NCBI GenBank assembly: GCA_965218555.1 | Contig: OZ244625.1 | Location: 4,340,001-4,404,000, forward strand | From: JAPPLB01 sp965218555 | Lineage (GTDB): Bacteria > Acidobacteriota > Terriglobia > Bryobacterales > UBA6623 | DNA length: 64,000 bases | Direction of reading: 5' to 3' | In this document: one piece after another, positions 8,177 to 17,142 of the stretch | Layout of the letters: each line of letters begins with the position of its first letter | Position numbering within the stretch: position 1 is the first letter of the stretch | Position numbers and translations under genes: made by a program | Notes under the pieces: generated by a model | The model's input: only the letters and a program-made list of their open reading frames with translations | Databases searched by the model: none | Told to the model about the DNA's origin: nothing

Positions 8177-9004
8177 ATGCGCCCCCGACTCTTCACTCTC
8201 GGACCGCTGTCGCTTCCGTGGCTGGGAGAAGTCGGTCCGTTTTCACTGCCGACCTACGGCGTACTCGTTGCGTCAGGCTTCCTCGTCGGCCTCTACTTGC
8301 TCGCACGGCTGGCGCAGCGTCACGGCTTCGACCCCGACAAGATGACGAACCTTGGCGTCTACGTCGCCTTGGCTGCGATTGTCGGGGCCAAGCTGTTCAT
8401 GATGCTGGTGGACATTGACGTCTATTTGAAGGACCCCGGCCGGCTGTTCTCGTTGAGCGCGCTGCAAGCGGGAGGCATCTTCTATGGTGGACTTCTCGCC
8501 GCCATGGCCACCGCGTTCTGGTATGCGCGGCGAAAAGGACTGCCTGGCCTGGCCACCGCCGACCTGTTCGCCCCAGCCGTAGCCATCGGACATTCCGTCG
8601 GCCGCTTGGGCTGCTTCGCGGCGGGCTGCTGCTGGGGAAAGCCGACCGACGCCCCCTGGGGACTGGCCTTCACCGACCCGGATGCCCACCGATTGGTCGG
8701 CGTGCCGCTGAACGTTCACTTGCACCCGACGCAGCTTTACGAGGCGGCGGGTGCCCTTGCGGTGGGTCTCATCCTTTGGCGTCTCCTCGAACGCCCGCAC
8801 CGGCCAGGGACCGTGCTCGGCTGGTATCTGATGTTGTATTCCGGGTTCCGGCTCTTCGTCGAGTTCTTCCGAGATTCCTCCGTCCGCGCCTTCCCCTTTG
8901 ACGGACCTCTCAGCACAACGCAGTGGGTCGCGGTTGTGCTGATTCTCGCCGGCGCCTACCTCGTCTTCGCCCGCCGCGACCGGCCGGCGGAAGCACCCGC
9001 CTGA
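8177..9004 (+). CDS. lgt: Prolipoprotein diacylglyceryl transferase
   Basis: 275 aa. An inner-membrane enzyme that transfers diacylglyceryl from phosphatidylglycerol to the lipobox cysteine. The signature HSVGRLGCFAAGCCWG (about 139-154) and HPTQLYEA further on are characteristic. Several hydrophobic helices are evident. It lies directly downstream of lspA and acts one step earlier in the same pathway. Probable lipoprotein clients in this window are LptE and the nucleoside-hydrolase protein. Confidence 0.95.
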   Translation: MRPRLFTLGPLSLPWLGEVGPFSLPTYGVLVASGFLVGLYLLARLAQRHGFDPDKMTNLGVYVALAAIVGAKLFMMLVDIDVYLKDPGRLFSLSALQAGGIFYGGLLAAMATAFWYARRKGLPGLATADLFAPAVAIGHSVGRLGCFAAGCCWGKPTDAPWGLAFTDPDAHRLVGVPLNVHLHPTQLYEAAGALAVGLILWRLLERPHRPGTVLGWYLMLYSGFRLFVEFFRDSSVRAFPFDGPLSTTQWVAVVLILAGAYLVFARRDRPAEAPA

Positions 9005-9157
9005 ATATCACGCTGAAGCACAGTGGCGTGGCATGTTTTGCCCGCCGCCGCCATGAACCGAGCCTTGACCGTCAGGGGGCGGTCTCACCGGCAACACCCG
9101 CAACGAGGTATCATTGGCAACAACAGCGGCTACAATGGCCGCGCAAAAGGAGCAGTC

Positions 9158-10426
9158 ATGCACACAGTCCCGTCCCGCCGTTCGTTCTTACAGCGCTTGG
9201 CTGGGAGCACCGCGTTCTTGCCGGCCGCCGTTGCCTCCCTCGCGGAACTCCGTCCCGCTCTCGCGGCCACCGCCGGCATCGAGTCGCGTTGGGGGCTCGT
9301 GCGGCAGCAGTTTCCGTTCGACGAGTCCAAGGTGCCGATGAACGCCGCGAACCTCTGTCCTTCGCCGCGGGCCGTGACCGAGCAGGTGGTCCGTTTCACG
9401 CATGACATCGATCATGACTGCTCGTTCAACAACCGCGGCAAGTTCGGCAAGCTGCTGGAAGAGTCGCGCCGCAAGGTCGCCGAAGGTATCGGAGCCCACC
9501 CGGACGAGGTCGCCCTGGTCCGCAACACAAGCGAGGCCAACAACGTCATCAACAACGGCCTCTCGCTCGGCAAGGGCGATGAAGTCGTCATCTGGGAACA
9601 GAACCATCCCACCAACAACGTCGCTTGGGATGTCCGGTCCGCGCGTCGAGGCTTCTCGGTCAGGCGTATCGCCGTCCCGAAACAGCCCGAAAACGAGCAA
9701 GCGCTTGTCGACGCCATCGAGGCCGCGCTCACCGATCGCACGCGGGTGCTGTCGATCACCCACATCTCGAACGTCAGCGGCATCCGTCTCCCCGTCAAGG
9801 CGATCGGCGCGGTCGCGAAGCGGCGCGGCATCTACTATCACCTCGATGGCGCGCAGTCCTGGGGTGCGGTAGCGCTCGACGTTCATGACATAGGTTGCGA
9901 TTCCTACACGGCCAGCTCACACAAGTGGTTCTGCGGCCCGCGCGAAGTAGGACTCCTGTACGTCAAAAAGAACCGTATCGGCGAGGTGTGGCCGAACATT
10001 GTGGCTCCCAGTTGGGGAAAAAAAGCCGAAACCGCTCTCCAGGGAGCACGGAAGTTCGAGTCTTTCGGCCAGAGGGATGACTCACGACTGGCCGCGGTCG
10101 GCACCATGGCTGACATGCACGCCATGCTCGGCCCTGCCGCGGTCGAGAGTCGCCTCTACGACCTGGTCCAGACTCTCAAAAAGGGTTTGCGGGATGCCGG
10201 CGCGAAGCTCGTGACGCCGATGGACGAGAAGGTCAGCGGCGGCGTGTGCATCGTCGAGGTGCCTGAGCAGAATCGCAGAGACCTGGCCAACGCGATGTAT
10301 GACAAACACGGCATTGCGGGATCTGCGACCGGAGGGTTGCGGCTCTGCCCGCACCTCTACAACACGATGGAGCACGTCGAGCGCGCCATCGCTGGTGTAA
10401 CGGACTTCAAAAATCGGCTCGCCTGA
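9158..10426 (+). CDS. Tat-exported class V aminotransferase-like PLP enzyme
   Basis: About 422 aa. A fold-type I PLP enzyme of the class V aminotransferase / cysteine desulfurase-like group. The PLP lysine is in SSHKW (Lys256) and the ring-binding Asp in YHLDGAQS (Asp230). The ATG at 9158 has AAAGGAG just upstream and opens with SRRSFLQRLAG and a hydrophobic Ala-rich run, a strong twin-arginine signal. The in-frame extension to 9023 is not credible. The substrate is unknown. Export of a PLP enzyme would need a folded, cofactor-loaded substrate, which is what Tat carries. Confidence 0.85.
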   Translation: MHTVPSRRSFLQRLAGSTAFLPAAVASLAELRPALAATAGIESRWGLVRQQFPFDESKVPMNAANLCPSPRAVTEQVVRFTHDIDHDCSFNNRGKFGKLLEESRRKVAEGIGAHPDEVALVRNTSEANNVINNGLSLGKGDEVVIWEQNHPTNNVAWDVRSARRGFSVRRIAVPKQPENEQALVDAIEAALTDRTRVLSITHISNVSGIRLPVKAIGAVAKRRGIYYHLDGAQSWGAVALDVHDIGCDSYTASSHKWFCGPREVGLLYVKKNRIGEVWPNIVAPSWGKKAETALQGARKFESFGQRDDSRLAAVGTMADMHAMLGPAAVESRLYDLVQTLKKGLRDAGAKLVTPMDEKVSGGVCIVEVPEQNRRDLANAMYDKHGIAGSATGGLRLCPHLYNTMEHVERAIAGVTDFKNRLA

Positions 10427-10483
10427 GTTGACGTTGTAGTGCGGGCGGCTCTACGGCTGTCCAACAGCGAGGGCGGGTGAGTG

Positions 10484-10870
10484 ATGAAATTGCTAGGTTT
10501 GGACGAGCTACAGCCCAACGCCCGCCGGACTCTGCTCCGCCTGCGTGACGAGATGCTGGCGCATCTCGGCCGCACGACAAGCAACACGCCGTGCTGCCGT
10601 CGTTGCCTGCTCCCCTATCCCGAAGGGGAGTACGAGGCGTACGATTTCTGCTCATGGTGCTCTCTCTCGATTCGGGGCCGCGAACCCCGCATCGACGAGT
10701 CGCGCAAGATCATTCAGCACGTGCGCTGCGGCAACGACGAAATCCAGTGCGGAGAGTGCGGCGGCGAGTACAATCAGCCGACGCTCTACCCGTTCCTCAA
10801 CTGCCCCCACTGCGGCGCGCGCTTTGCCGCGCATGACGAGCTGCTGATCGAATTGCCGATCCTGGTGTAA
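10484..10870 (+). CDS. Small zinc-ribbon protein of unknown function
   Basis: About 128 aa. Not recognised. It has three Cys-x-x-Cys-like knuckles: CCRRC (about 42-46), FCSWC (about 57-61) and CGECG followed by CPHCG (about 86-110), a pattern of one or two zinc ribbons. There is no signal peptide or membrane segment. A GTG at 10481 precedes the ATG directly; GGGTGAG upstream can serve either. It may bind nucleic acid or a protein partner. Confidence 0.65.
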   Translation: MKLLGLDELQPNARRTLLRLRDEMLAHLGRTTSNTPCCRRCLLPYPEGEYEAYDFCSWCSLSIRGREPRIDESRKIIQHVRCGNDEIQCGECGGEYNQPTLYPFLNCPHCGARFAAHDELLIELPILV

Positions 10871-11218
10871 AGAGAGCTTGCGCGGAGAACTTGCTTGCCG
10901 AACGTTGCATGCAAGCTTTGTCTCATGTTGGTCGATAAGTCATTGATTGGACCTGCCGTCGAAATCGATCTACCGATAAATCGGCAGCAGTTCCGCACCG
11001 AGCCTCAGGCCGGTCTCCGTCACTTGCCGAACCTCGATTCTCAGATTCACCGTATTACGAGCCCACCCGGCAATCGTTATAATTTCATCGCTTGGGGCGG
11101 CTGGTTCTTACGCTCAGCGGCGGTGGCCGGACAGTCGGGAATATTGGCCTCAAGTTGTTCCCAGAGAAGTGACCCAGGCCGCATTTTGAACCGCTTTCAA
11201 GACACTCGGATCTGAGGA
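10871..11218. other. Intergenic region without a supported gene
   Basis: Short open frames on both strands overlap here, but none has family features, a good ribosome site or a credible composition. It probably holds the promoter of the M23-domain protein. Confidence 0.5.
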
Positions 11219-12754
11219 ATGCCAAGACGATGTTTTGCAGGCAGGCTGCTGAAGCTCCCGTGGGCGCGGCAGCTTGTGCTTCTACTCCTTGTGCCGGCGC
11301 TTCCCGCGTTCGGTCAACGCAGCGTAATCAACGAGCTGGTCCGTGTGGCGGATCTGGGTGTCGGTGAGACGCAGGAAGTCGAGCTGAGCAATCGCTTCAC
11401 GACGACCGTGAAGCTGCTGGGCGTCAACGAGACACGGGACCCCGTCCGCGACGCAATCCGAAAAGCCGAAGTGGATGTCGAGATCGATGGCATCCGAACC
11501 ACACTGAACTGCGGCAACTATCAGTTGCCGGTGGTGGTGGGCACGGTCGAGGTCGATTGCCCGGTGACGGGCGGCTACCGTTCGAACAGCCATCGCCAGG
11601 GAGGGCCCTGGGGGCTCGACAAGGATGCGCGGCTTCGCTTTTGGCCCAAAGGGTATCCTTACATCAAGCCGGGCACGTTCTCCTATCCCGTTAAGCAACG
11701 TTGGTTCGCGAGCGATACGCAGATGTCGAACGAGCCGGTCTTTGTGGACGGTGGGGAGAGGCCGTCGAGCCGCGCGATCTACTATCACAGTGGACTCGAC
11801 ATCGGCGGGGCGGAGGAGCTGATCGAGGTTGTCGCAGCGACGGACGGTCTCGTCGTCTCGCTGGGCGACGAGGTGCTCTCCGGGCAGGACGAAGGCACGC
11901 CTGTTCAGCCGCGCTATGACGTGATCTACATCCGCGACCGTCGCGGCTGGTACTATCGCTACAGCCATTTGCACTCGTTTGATGAAGAAGTCGAATTGGG
12001 GAAGCGTGTCAGGCTTGGTCAGCGGCTGGGCTTGCTGGGCAAGGAAGGCGGCAGCGGCGGTTGGTCGCACCTGCATTTTGAAATCAAGAGCAAGCAGCCT
12101 TCGGGCAAGTGGGGCACGCAGGAGGGATACGCGTTTCTCTGGAATGCCTACCATTGGGAGCACAAGCCTTCAGTGATCGCCGTAGCCCGGCCTCACCACT
12201 TTGTTGTGGCTGGCGAGAGCGTCACTTTGGACGGCAGCAAATCTTGGGCCGCGAGCGGACGGATTGCGAGCTTTTCGTGGCGGTTTACCGATGGGTCCGA
12301 TGCTGCCGGACCCACGGTCGAACGCACCTACCACAAACCGGGTGTCTACAGCGAGATTCTCAAAGTTACCGACGACCAGCGGAACAGCGACTATGACTTT
12401 GGGGTCGTGCAAGTCGTAGCGAAGACGTCAGGCGCACCGGGCGAGGAGAAAGTGCCACCCACCTTGCACGCGGTTTACTCCCCCACGATGGGGTTGAAAG
12501 CCGGCGACACCGTCACGTTCAAGGTCCGCGCGTTCCGCACGACGCACGGCAACGAGACGTGGAGTTTCGGCGACGGCAGCCCGCCGGTGACGGTGCAATC
12601 CGACGGCAACGTCAACAAGCACGCCAAAGACGGCTATGCCGTGACGACCCACGTCTATGAGAAGCCTGGTGACTACATCGCGCGCGTCGAGCGCTCGAAT
12701 GAGCGTGGCGAGAAGGCGATCGCGCAAGTCCGTGTACGGGTCGGCGCGCCTTAG
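11219..12754 (+). CDS. Secreted M23-family (LytM) protein with two PKD domains
   Basis: 511 aa. A hydrophobic signal segment (about 17-32) is followed by a family-specific beta-rich region, then a LytM/M23 metallopeptidase domain with the zinc ligands of HSGLD (His190, Asp194) and SHLHFEI (His284, His286). Two PKD-like beta domains follow (about 312-410 and 420-505, each with a WSFGDGS- or SWRFTDGS-type core). M23 enzymes cut peptide cross-links in peptidoglycan. With both ligand motifs kept it may be active. The PKD domains suggest binding to a surface or polymer. Confidence 0.85.
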   Translation: MPRRCFAGRLLKLPWARQLVLLLLVPALPAFGQRSVINELVRVADLGVGETQEVELSNRFTTTVKLLGVNETRDPVRDAIRKAEVDVEIDGIRTTLNCGNYQLPVVVGTVEVDCPVTGGYRSNSHRQGGPWGLDKDARLRFWPKGYPYIKPGTFSYPVKQRWFASDTQMSNEPVFVDGGERPSSRAIYYHSGLDIGGAEELIEVVAATDGLVVSLGDEVLSGQDEGTPVQPRYDVIYIRDRRGWYYRYSHLHSFDEEVELGKRVRLGQRLGLLGKEGGSGGWSHLHFEIKSKQPSGKWGTQEGYAFLWNAYHWEHKPSVIAVARPHHFVVAGESVTLDGSKSWAASGRIASFSWRFTDGSDAAGPTVERTYHKPGVYSEILKVTDDQRNSDYDFGVVQVVAKTSGAPGEEKVPPTLHAVYSPTMGLKAGDTVTFKVRAFRTTHGNETWSFGDGSPPVTVQSDGNVNKHAKDGYAVTTHVYEKPGDYIARVERSNERGEKAIAQVRVRVGAP

Positions 12755-12811
12755 CCTGAGGGGTTTGCACGCCGGCTGCGTCCGTTGCTTTTTGGTGTTG
12801 AGGAGATTGTC

Positions 12812-14011
12812 ATGACGAATCGTAGAGGATTTCTGCGCGGTGTCTCGGGCGGCGCACTGCTGGGAGTGGCCGGCTCGGCATGTACGTTGTCAACTCCCGA
12901 GGCGCTGCCGCGCGACTATTTCGCCGAGTTGGGACTGACGGAGTTCATCAACGCGGCAGAACCGTACACGATGCTGACCGGGGCGCTGATGCCCCGCGAG
13001 GCCGTCGAGGCCTACGTCTATGCATCATCTCGCTATGTCCGTCTCAACGACCTGCACGATGCGGTCGGCAAGAAGCTGGCGGAGATGATTGGTTGCGAAG
13101 CGGCGATGGTCACGGCGGGCGCCGCGTCGGGACTGACGTTGGGCACGGCCGCGTGCGTTACCCGTGGCGAGTCCAAAGCCGTTCAGCAACTGCCGAATAC
13201 GACAGGTCTGAAGAACGAAGTGATTATCCAGAAAGCGCACCGCTACGGATATGAGCGGGCCGTGCTGAATTGCGGTGTCCGGTTCGTGGAGGTCGAAACA
13301 CGTGAAGAACTCGAAAGCGCGATCAACGAGAACACGGCCATGATGCTGTTCAACAACACTAACGATCCGGATGGGCTGATCAAGGTCGCCGAGTTTGCGG
13401 AACTGGGCAAGAAACACAATGTGCCGACGTTCGACGATTGCGCCGCAGACGTACCGCCGAAAGAGCATCTTTGGGAATACCTGAACATGGGGTTCGACCT
13501 CGTCACCGTCTCGGGAGGGAAGGGAATTTGTGGCCCGCAGAACGCCGGCCTCCTGTTGGGGCGCAATGATCTCATCGAGGCGGCCCGCGTGAACGCTCCA
13601 CCGAACAGCCGCGGCATCGGCCGTGGGATGAAAGTGAGTAAAGAGACTCTACTCGCGATGCTCGTTGCTGTCGAGGTCTACCTGCAGCGCGACCACGACG
13701 CCGACTGGCAGGAGTGGGAGCGCCGTGTCAAGCTCATCGCGGACGAAGTCTCAAAGATCGACGGCATCAAGACGGAGATGTTCGCGCCGCCACTCCACTA
13801 CCATGTTCCCCATCTTCGGATTCTGTGGGACGCTGCGAAGCTGGGGTTCACCGCGGCTGAGGTCAAGAAGCAACTCCGCATGGGCACGCCGTCGATCGAA
13901 CTACGGTCAAGCCCTCCCGATCGGCTCGAGTTGGGCGTCTGGATGCTGAGGGAAGGGGAGGACGAAATCGTGGCCTCGCGGCTCGTTGAGATCATGACGC
14001 CGAGCGCCTAG
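12812..14011 (+). CDS. Exported SelA-like PLP enzyme
   Basis: About 399 aa. It resembles the selenocysteine synthase / D-glucosaminate-6-phosphate ammonia-lyase (DgaE) group of fold-type I PLP proteins. The PLP lysine lies in SGGKGI (Lys237), with PTFDDCAADVPP before it as the Asp site. The start at 12812 gives NRRGFLRGV and a hydrophobic run ending in GSAC (21-24), so the signal is Tat-type and possibly a lipobox. No selenium-pathway gene is nearby, which argues against a true SelA. It ends one base into the next frame. Confidence 0.8.
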   Translation: MTNRRGFLRGVSGGALLGVAGSACTLSTPEALPRDYFAELGLTEFINAAEPYTMLTGALMPREAVEAYVYASSRYVRLNDLHDAVGKKLAEMIGCEAAMVTAGAASGLTLGTAACVTRGESKAVQQLPNTTGLKNEVIIQKAHRYGYERAVLNCGVRFVEVETREELESAINENTAMMLFNNTNDPDGLIKVAEFAELGKKHNVPTFDDCAADVPPKEHLWEYLNMGFDLVTVSGGKGICGPQNAGLLLGRNDLIEAARVNAPPNSRGIGRGMKVSKETLLAMLVAVEVYLQRDHDADWQEWERRVKLIADEVSKIDGIKTEMFAPPLHYHVPHLRILWDAAKLGFTAAEVKKQLRMGTPSIELRSSPPDRLELGVWMLREGEDEIVASRLVEIMTPSA

Positions 14012-14055
14012 TGGTCCGCCACCGTCTTCAGTTCGCCAAGGTTGTTGCAAAGGGA

Positions 14056-15084
14056 ATGAGACCTCGAACGTGGCTTGTGAGTGCGCTCGTGACAGTCGTC
14101 CTGGTGCTCAATAGCTGTTTTGAGGAACGTGGTTTGATTCCGCTCATCCTGGACCACGACGGGGCGCCGGACGACTACATCGCGCTGCTGATGCTGGCGG
14201 GTTCGCGCTGTTGTGACTTGCGCGGCGTGACAGTCAGCTACGGGCTGGGATACCGTGACACCGCAGTAAAAACGTCAGGCCTGTTACTGGAGGCCATGGG
14301 ACTCGATGTGCCTGTAGCGGGGCACGATCCTGCCATGCGCGGGCCGAACAGCTTCCCCGAGACGTGGCGGGATACGAGCAGTCACATCAGGACTCTTCCG
14401 ATGCTCCAGGGCCTGGATGTGCAATCGACTCGCCGTGATGCCGTTGCGCTGTTGATGGATTTGCTCGAGAACGCCAAGCAACCGCTAACGATCGTGGCGA
14501 CGGGACCGCTGACGAACATCGCGGCCGTTTTCAACCGGCGGCCGGATCTGTTCGGCAAGGTTGAGCGGCTTGTCGTGATGGGCGGAGCGTTGCGTGTACC
14601 GGGAAACGTGCGGCGCCCGGAGAAACCCGAAGCGGTGTCGACGGCCGAGTACAACTTCTTTGTGGATCCGGTCGGGGCCGATCGGGTGATCGCGATGGCC
14701 GATCGAGGGCTCGACATTACGATCGTTCCGTTGGACGTAACGAATGACTTGCCCTTGGACCGGGCGTGGCTGGACAGCTTGAGGCGTGCCGGTTCTTTCG
14801 GAACCCAGTTGGCCGCGGGAATCCTCGGAGCGGTCGAGCAGCAAATCGAAGCCGGCCGCTATTACCTGTGGGATGGAGCGGCGGTGATAGCCCTGCTGTA
14901 TCCCGAGGGCCTTCGGTTTGAAACGGATTCTCTTCAAGTGGTGACGACCGGCGGCGACCAAGGCAGACTCCGAACCGACGACAGCCGGACCGCACGGGTG
15001 AAGACAGCCACCGGGCTTGCCGACGGAACTCAACCGCTGGACCGCGCCCTGGAGTGGGTCACGAACGTTCCCCGGCAACGCTGA
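14056..15084 (+). CDS. Nucleoside hydrolase lipoprotein
   Basis: About 342 aa. The family hydrolyses the N-glycosidic bond of ribonucleosides. The calcium-binding signature appears as DHDGAPDD (33-40). ATG 14056 opens a lipoprotein signal with lipobox LNSC (18-21), so the protein is probably anchored outside the cytoplasm; a GTG at 14011 in the same frame would abut the preceding stop and hide the signal. It follows the SelA-like gene closely and may share its transcript. The role could be nucleoside scavenging. Confidence 0.85.
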   Translation: MRPRTWLVSALVTVVLVLNSCFEERGLIPLILDHDGAPDDYIALLMLAGSRCCDLRGVTVSYGLGYRDTAVKTSGLLLEAMGLDVPVAGHDPAMRGPNSFPETWRDTSSHIRTLPMLQGLDVQSTRRDAVALLMDLLENAKQPLTIVATGPLTNIAAVFNRRPDLFGKVERLVVMGGALRVPGNVRRPEKPEAVSTAEYNFFVDPVGADRVIAMADRGLDITIVPLDVTNDLPLDRAWLDSLRRAGSFGTQLAAGILGAVEQQIEAGRYYLWDGAAVIALLYPEGLRFETDSLQVVTTGGDQGRLRTDDSRTARVKTATGLADGTQPLDRALEWVTNVPRQR

Positions 15085-15119
15085 CTGGAGAAGGCTGATC
15101 TGAAGAGGACGCTTGCTGT

Positions 15120-15545
15120 TTAAAGAGCTTTCTGCAAGGCTTCGCCGAGCGTCCCGACCGAATCGTCCTGGAGGACTTTCTTCTCTTCGGAACCGGCTTG
15201 CACCGATTGCGATTCGCTCGGAGCCGCTTGGCCGTCTTGGCCTTCCCGTCTGCGGCGGCGTTTACGGGGGGCACGGTTCTGGGCCGGGCGGTCGCCCTTG
15301 GGATGGGCGGTCTTCGCTCGCAACAGCTTGCCGTCAATCGGCGCTCGATTGAAGCGTTGAATGATGGCCTCCATCTCCTCCTGATTCGGAGCTTCGACAA
15401 AGGCATAGCCCTTCGATTCCTGTGTTTCGAAATCTCGAATCACGCGGACCGAATCGCACACCAGATCGCTACTGTCCAGCCAAGACTTGATGTCGGCGGC
15501 GGTTACCCACTCGGGGAGATTACCGAGGTAAATGTTATAAGCCAT
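15120..15545 (-). CDS. RRM-type RNA-binding protein
   Basis: About 141 aa. A single RNA recognition motif fills residues 1-85: RNP2 is IYLGNL (4-9) and RNP1 is KGYAFVEA (about 45-52). The C-terminal tail is low complexity with a basic patch (RKRRRRRE). The ATG at 15545 is where the RRM begins; AGGAAAG lies upstream. Bacterial single-RRM proteins often respond to cold or stress, but no regulatory signal is visible here. Confidence 0.88.
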   Translation of the reverse strand: MAYNIYLGNLPEWVTAADIKSWLDSSDLVCDSVRVIRDFETQESKGYAFVEAPNQEEMEAIIQRFNRAPIDGKLLRAKTAHPKGDRPAQNRAPRKRRRRREGQDGQAAPSESQSVQAGSEEKKVLQDDSVGTLGEALQKAL

Positions 15546-15738
15546 TCTACTGAGGATCTTTCCTGCAAGATGGTCTGTTTGCGCGCTCTTCAACAAGCAG
15601 CGGAGACACGCATGGGGAAGAGATAGACTGAAACCAAGGGATTATAGCACGCTCGCTTACGGGCGATGCTGCCGACTTGACCAAAGAGGAGAATGCCAAG
15701 GGATGTCAAGGGATTTGATCCCTTTGGTATATAATCCC

Positions 15739-15920
15739 TAGCCTGCATTGCTCACCACGTGGCGAGGCGAAGTGCATGAGAGGGCCGTCAGGACGAGCCG
15801 CGAGCCGCTTGGCGCGCGCAGGTGTACTTGACCCTACATCGAGCACGCCAAGCAAGCGCAACGATGTCATGGCGGTCTTATCGCGTGCTTCCCCCGTCAG
15901 GCGGTGAGAAATGCAGGCTA
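15739..15920 (+). mobile_element. Small TIR element with TA flanks (MITE-like), copy 1
   Basis: A 182-bp unit bounded by 18-bp inverted repeats, TAGCCTGCATTGCTCACC at 15739-15756 and its complement with one mismatch at 15903-15920. TA at both outer ends suits a TA target duplication as made by IS630/mariner-type transposases. A second, inverted copy of most of it lies at 31103-31239. An open frame in both copies (MTSLRLL...) differs mainly by amino-acid-changing substitutions, so it is unlikely to be coding. Confidence 0.75.
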
Positions 15921-16112
15921 ACCTTTGCGTGCTCACAATCAAGAAGGGGAGAGTCCTCCAAGCCGGACGTGCGTTCGGGATCGGTGCGGCAACGAGACCG
16001 GCGGCCGGACATGCAGGCCCCTTGATCGAGAGCGATTCGCTGGAATTTGAGCGCGTTAGGTTCCCGCGCCCCGCAAGGAAGCAGACCGGAGGAGCCGGAC
16101 GAAGAAACTCCC

Positions 16113-17024
16113 ATGAACATGTGGGTAGAGTGCGTTCCTAATGTTTCCGAGGGCCGGGATAAGAACGTGCTGGCTCAAATGCGCTCGGCGATCGAGCGTA
16201 CGCCAGGGGTCTATCTCCTCGACGATTCGGCGGACGCCGATCACCACCGGTCCGTTTTCACGTTCGCCGGCCGTCTGGAGGACGTGACCGAGGCGGTTCT
16301 CAGGCTGGCTGCGGTTGTGGTCGAGTCTGTCGACCTGCGCCGCCATCAGGGTATGCATCCCCGGATGGGCGCCCTGGACGTGGTCCCGCTCGTCCCACTT
16401 GAAGGTGTCGGCGTGGTCGAATGCGTCGCGGCAGCGCACCGCCTGGGCGAGCGTCTGTGGACGGAGCTGCGAATCCCGATCTACTTCTACGGAGCCGCGG
16501 CACGACATGAGCATCGAAAGCGCCTCGAAAAAGTGCGCCGGGGACAGTTCGAAGGTTTACGCGCTGCGCTTTCCGACGATGAGAATCGCCGGCCCGACGT
16601 AGGCGGACCACTCTTGCATGAGACAGCCGGCGCGACGGCGGTTGGTGTTCGGCCGTTTTTGATCGCTTTCAACGTGAATCTGGCTACGACGGACCGGACG
16701 ATCGCCCGGGAAGTCGCACGGCGCGTGCGGGAATCGTCGGGTGGTTTGCCGGCGGTAAAAGCGTTGGGCCTGTCGCTCGCGGGGCGAGGATTGACACAAG
16801 TTTCGATGAACCTTGTTGACTTCGAGCGTACTCCGCCGCGAGCGGCGTTCGAAGCCGCGCGGCGGGAAGCGGCGTCGCTGGGTGTAGACGTCGTCGAGAG
16901 CGAGATTATCGGTCTTGTGCCCCGAAGGGCTCTCGGTCCTGCCGACTCGAAAGATCTGCTGATTCGATGTTTCGATGCGAAAATGATTCTCGAGAATCGA
17001 TTGCGCGCCGTGAGAAGGCGCTGA
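16113..17024 (+). CDS. ftcD: Glutamate formimidoyltransferase
   Basis: About 303 aa, the length of the stand-alone transferase. It moves the formimino group from N-formimino-glutamate to tetrahydrofolate in histidine breakdown. The N-terminus MNMWVECVPNVSEGRD is the family hallmark, and later blocks (DADHHRSVFTFAG, HPRMGALDVVPLVPL) bind folate and substrate. The ATG at 16113 starts the family sequence, with GGAGGAG further upstream. No other histidine-degradation gene is adjacent. Confidence 0.9.
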   Translation: MNMWVECVPNVSEGRDKNVLAQMRSAIERTPGVYLLDDSADADHHRSVFTFAGRLEDVTEAVLRLAAVVVESVDLRRHQGMHPRMGALDVVPLVPLEGVGVVECVAAAHRLGERLWTELRIPIYFYGAAARHEHRKRLEKVRRGQFEGLRAALSDDENRRPDVGGPLLHETAGATAVGVRPFLIAFNVNLATTDRTIAREVARRVRESSGGLPAVKALGLSLAGRGLTQVSMNLVDFERTPPRAAFEAARREAASLGVDVVESEIIGLVPRRALGPADSKDLLIRCFDAKMILENRLRAVRRR

Positions 17025-17142
17025 CCAGGCGCCTCCCCGATGCCCGCATTTTGACCCGCGCCGCATGCTGCTAGAATCTACTGGCAGATTCGGGTCGGAG
17101 TCATGACTCTGCCCGGCGACGAGCGGTTCCAGGAGTTGCGCT

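Noticed and set aside
10895..11215. 106-codon frame before the M23 protein
   Set aside because: No similarity, no ribosome site, and a competing minus-strand frame of equal quality.
12812..14011. True selenocysteine synthase SelA
   Set aside because: It carries an export signal and has no selB, selC or selD near it; the wider SelA/DgaE-like family is a safer call.
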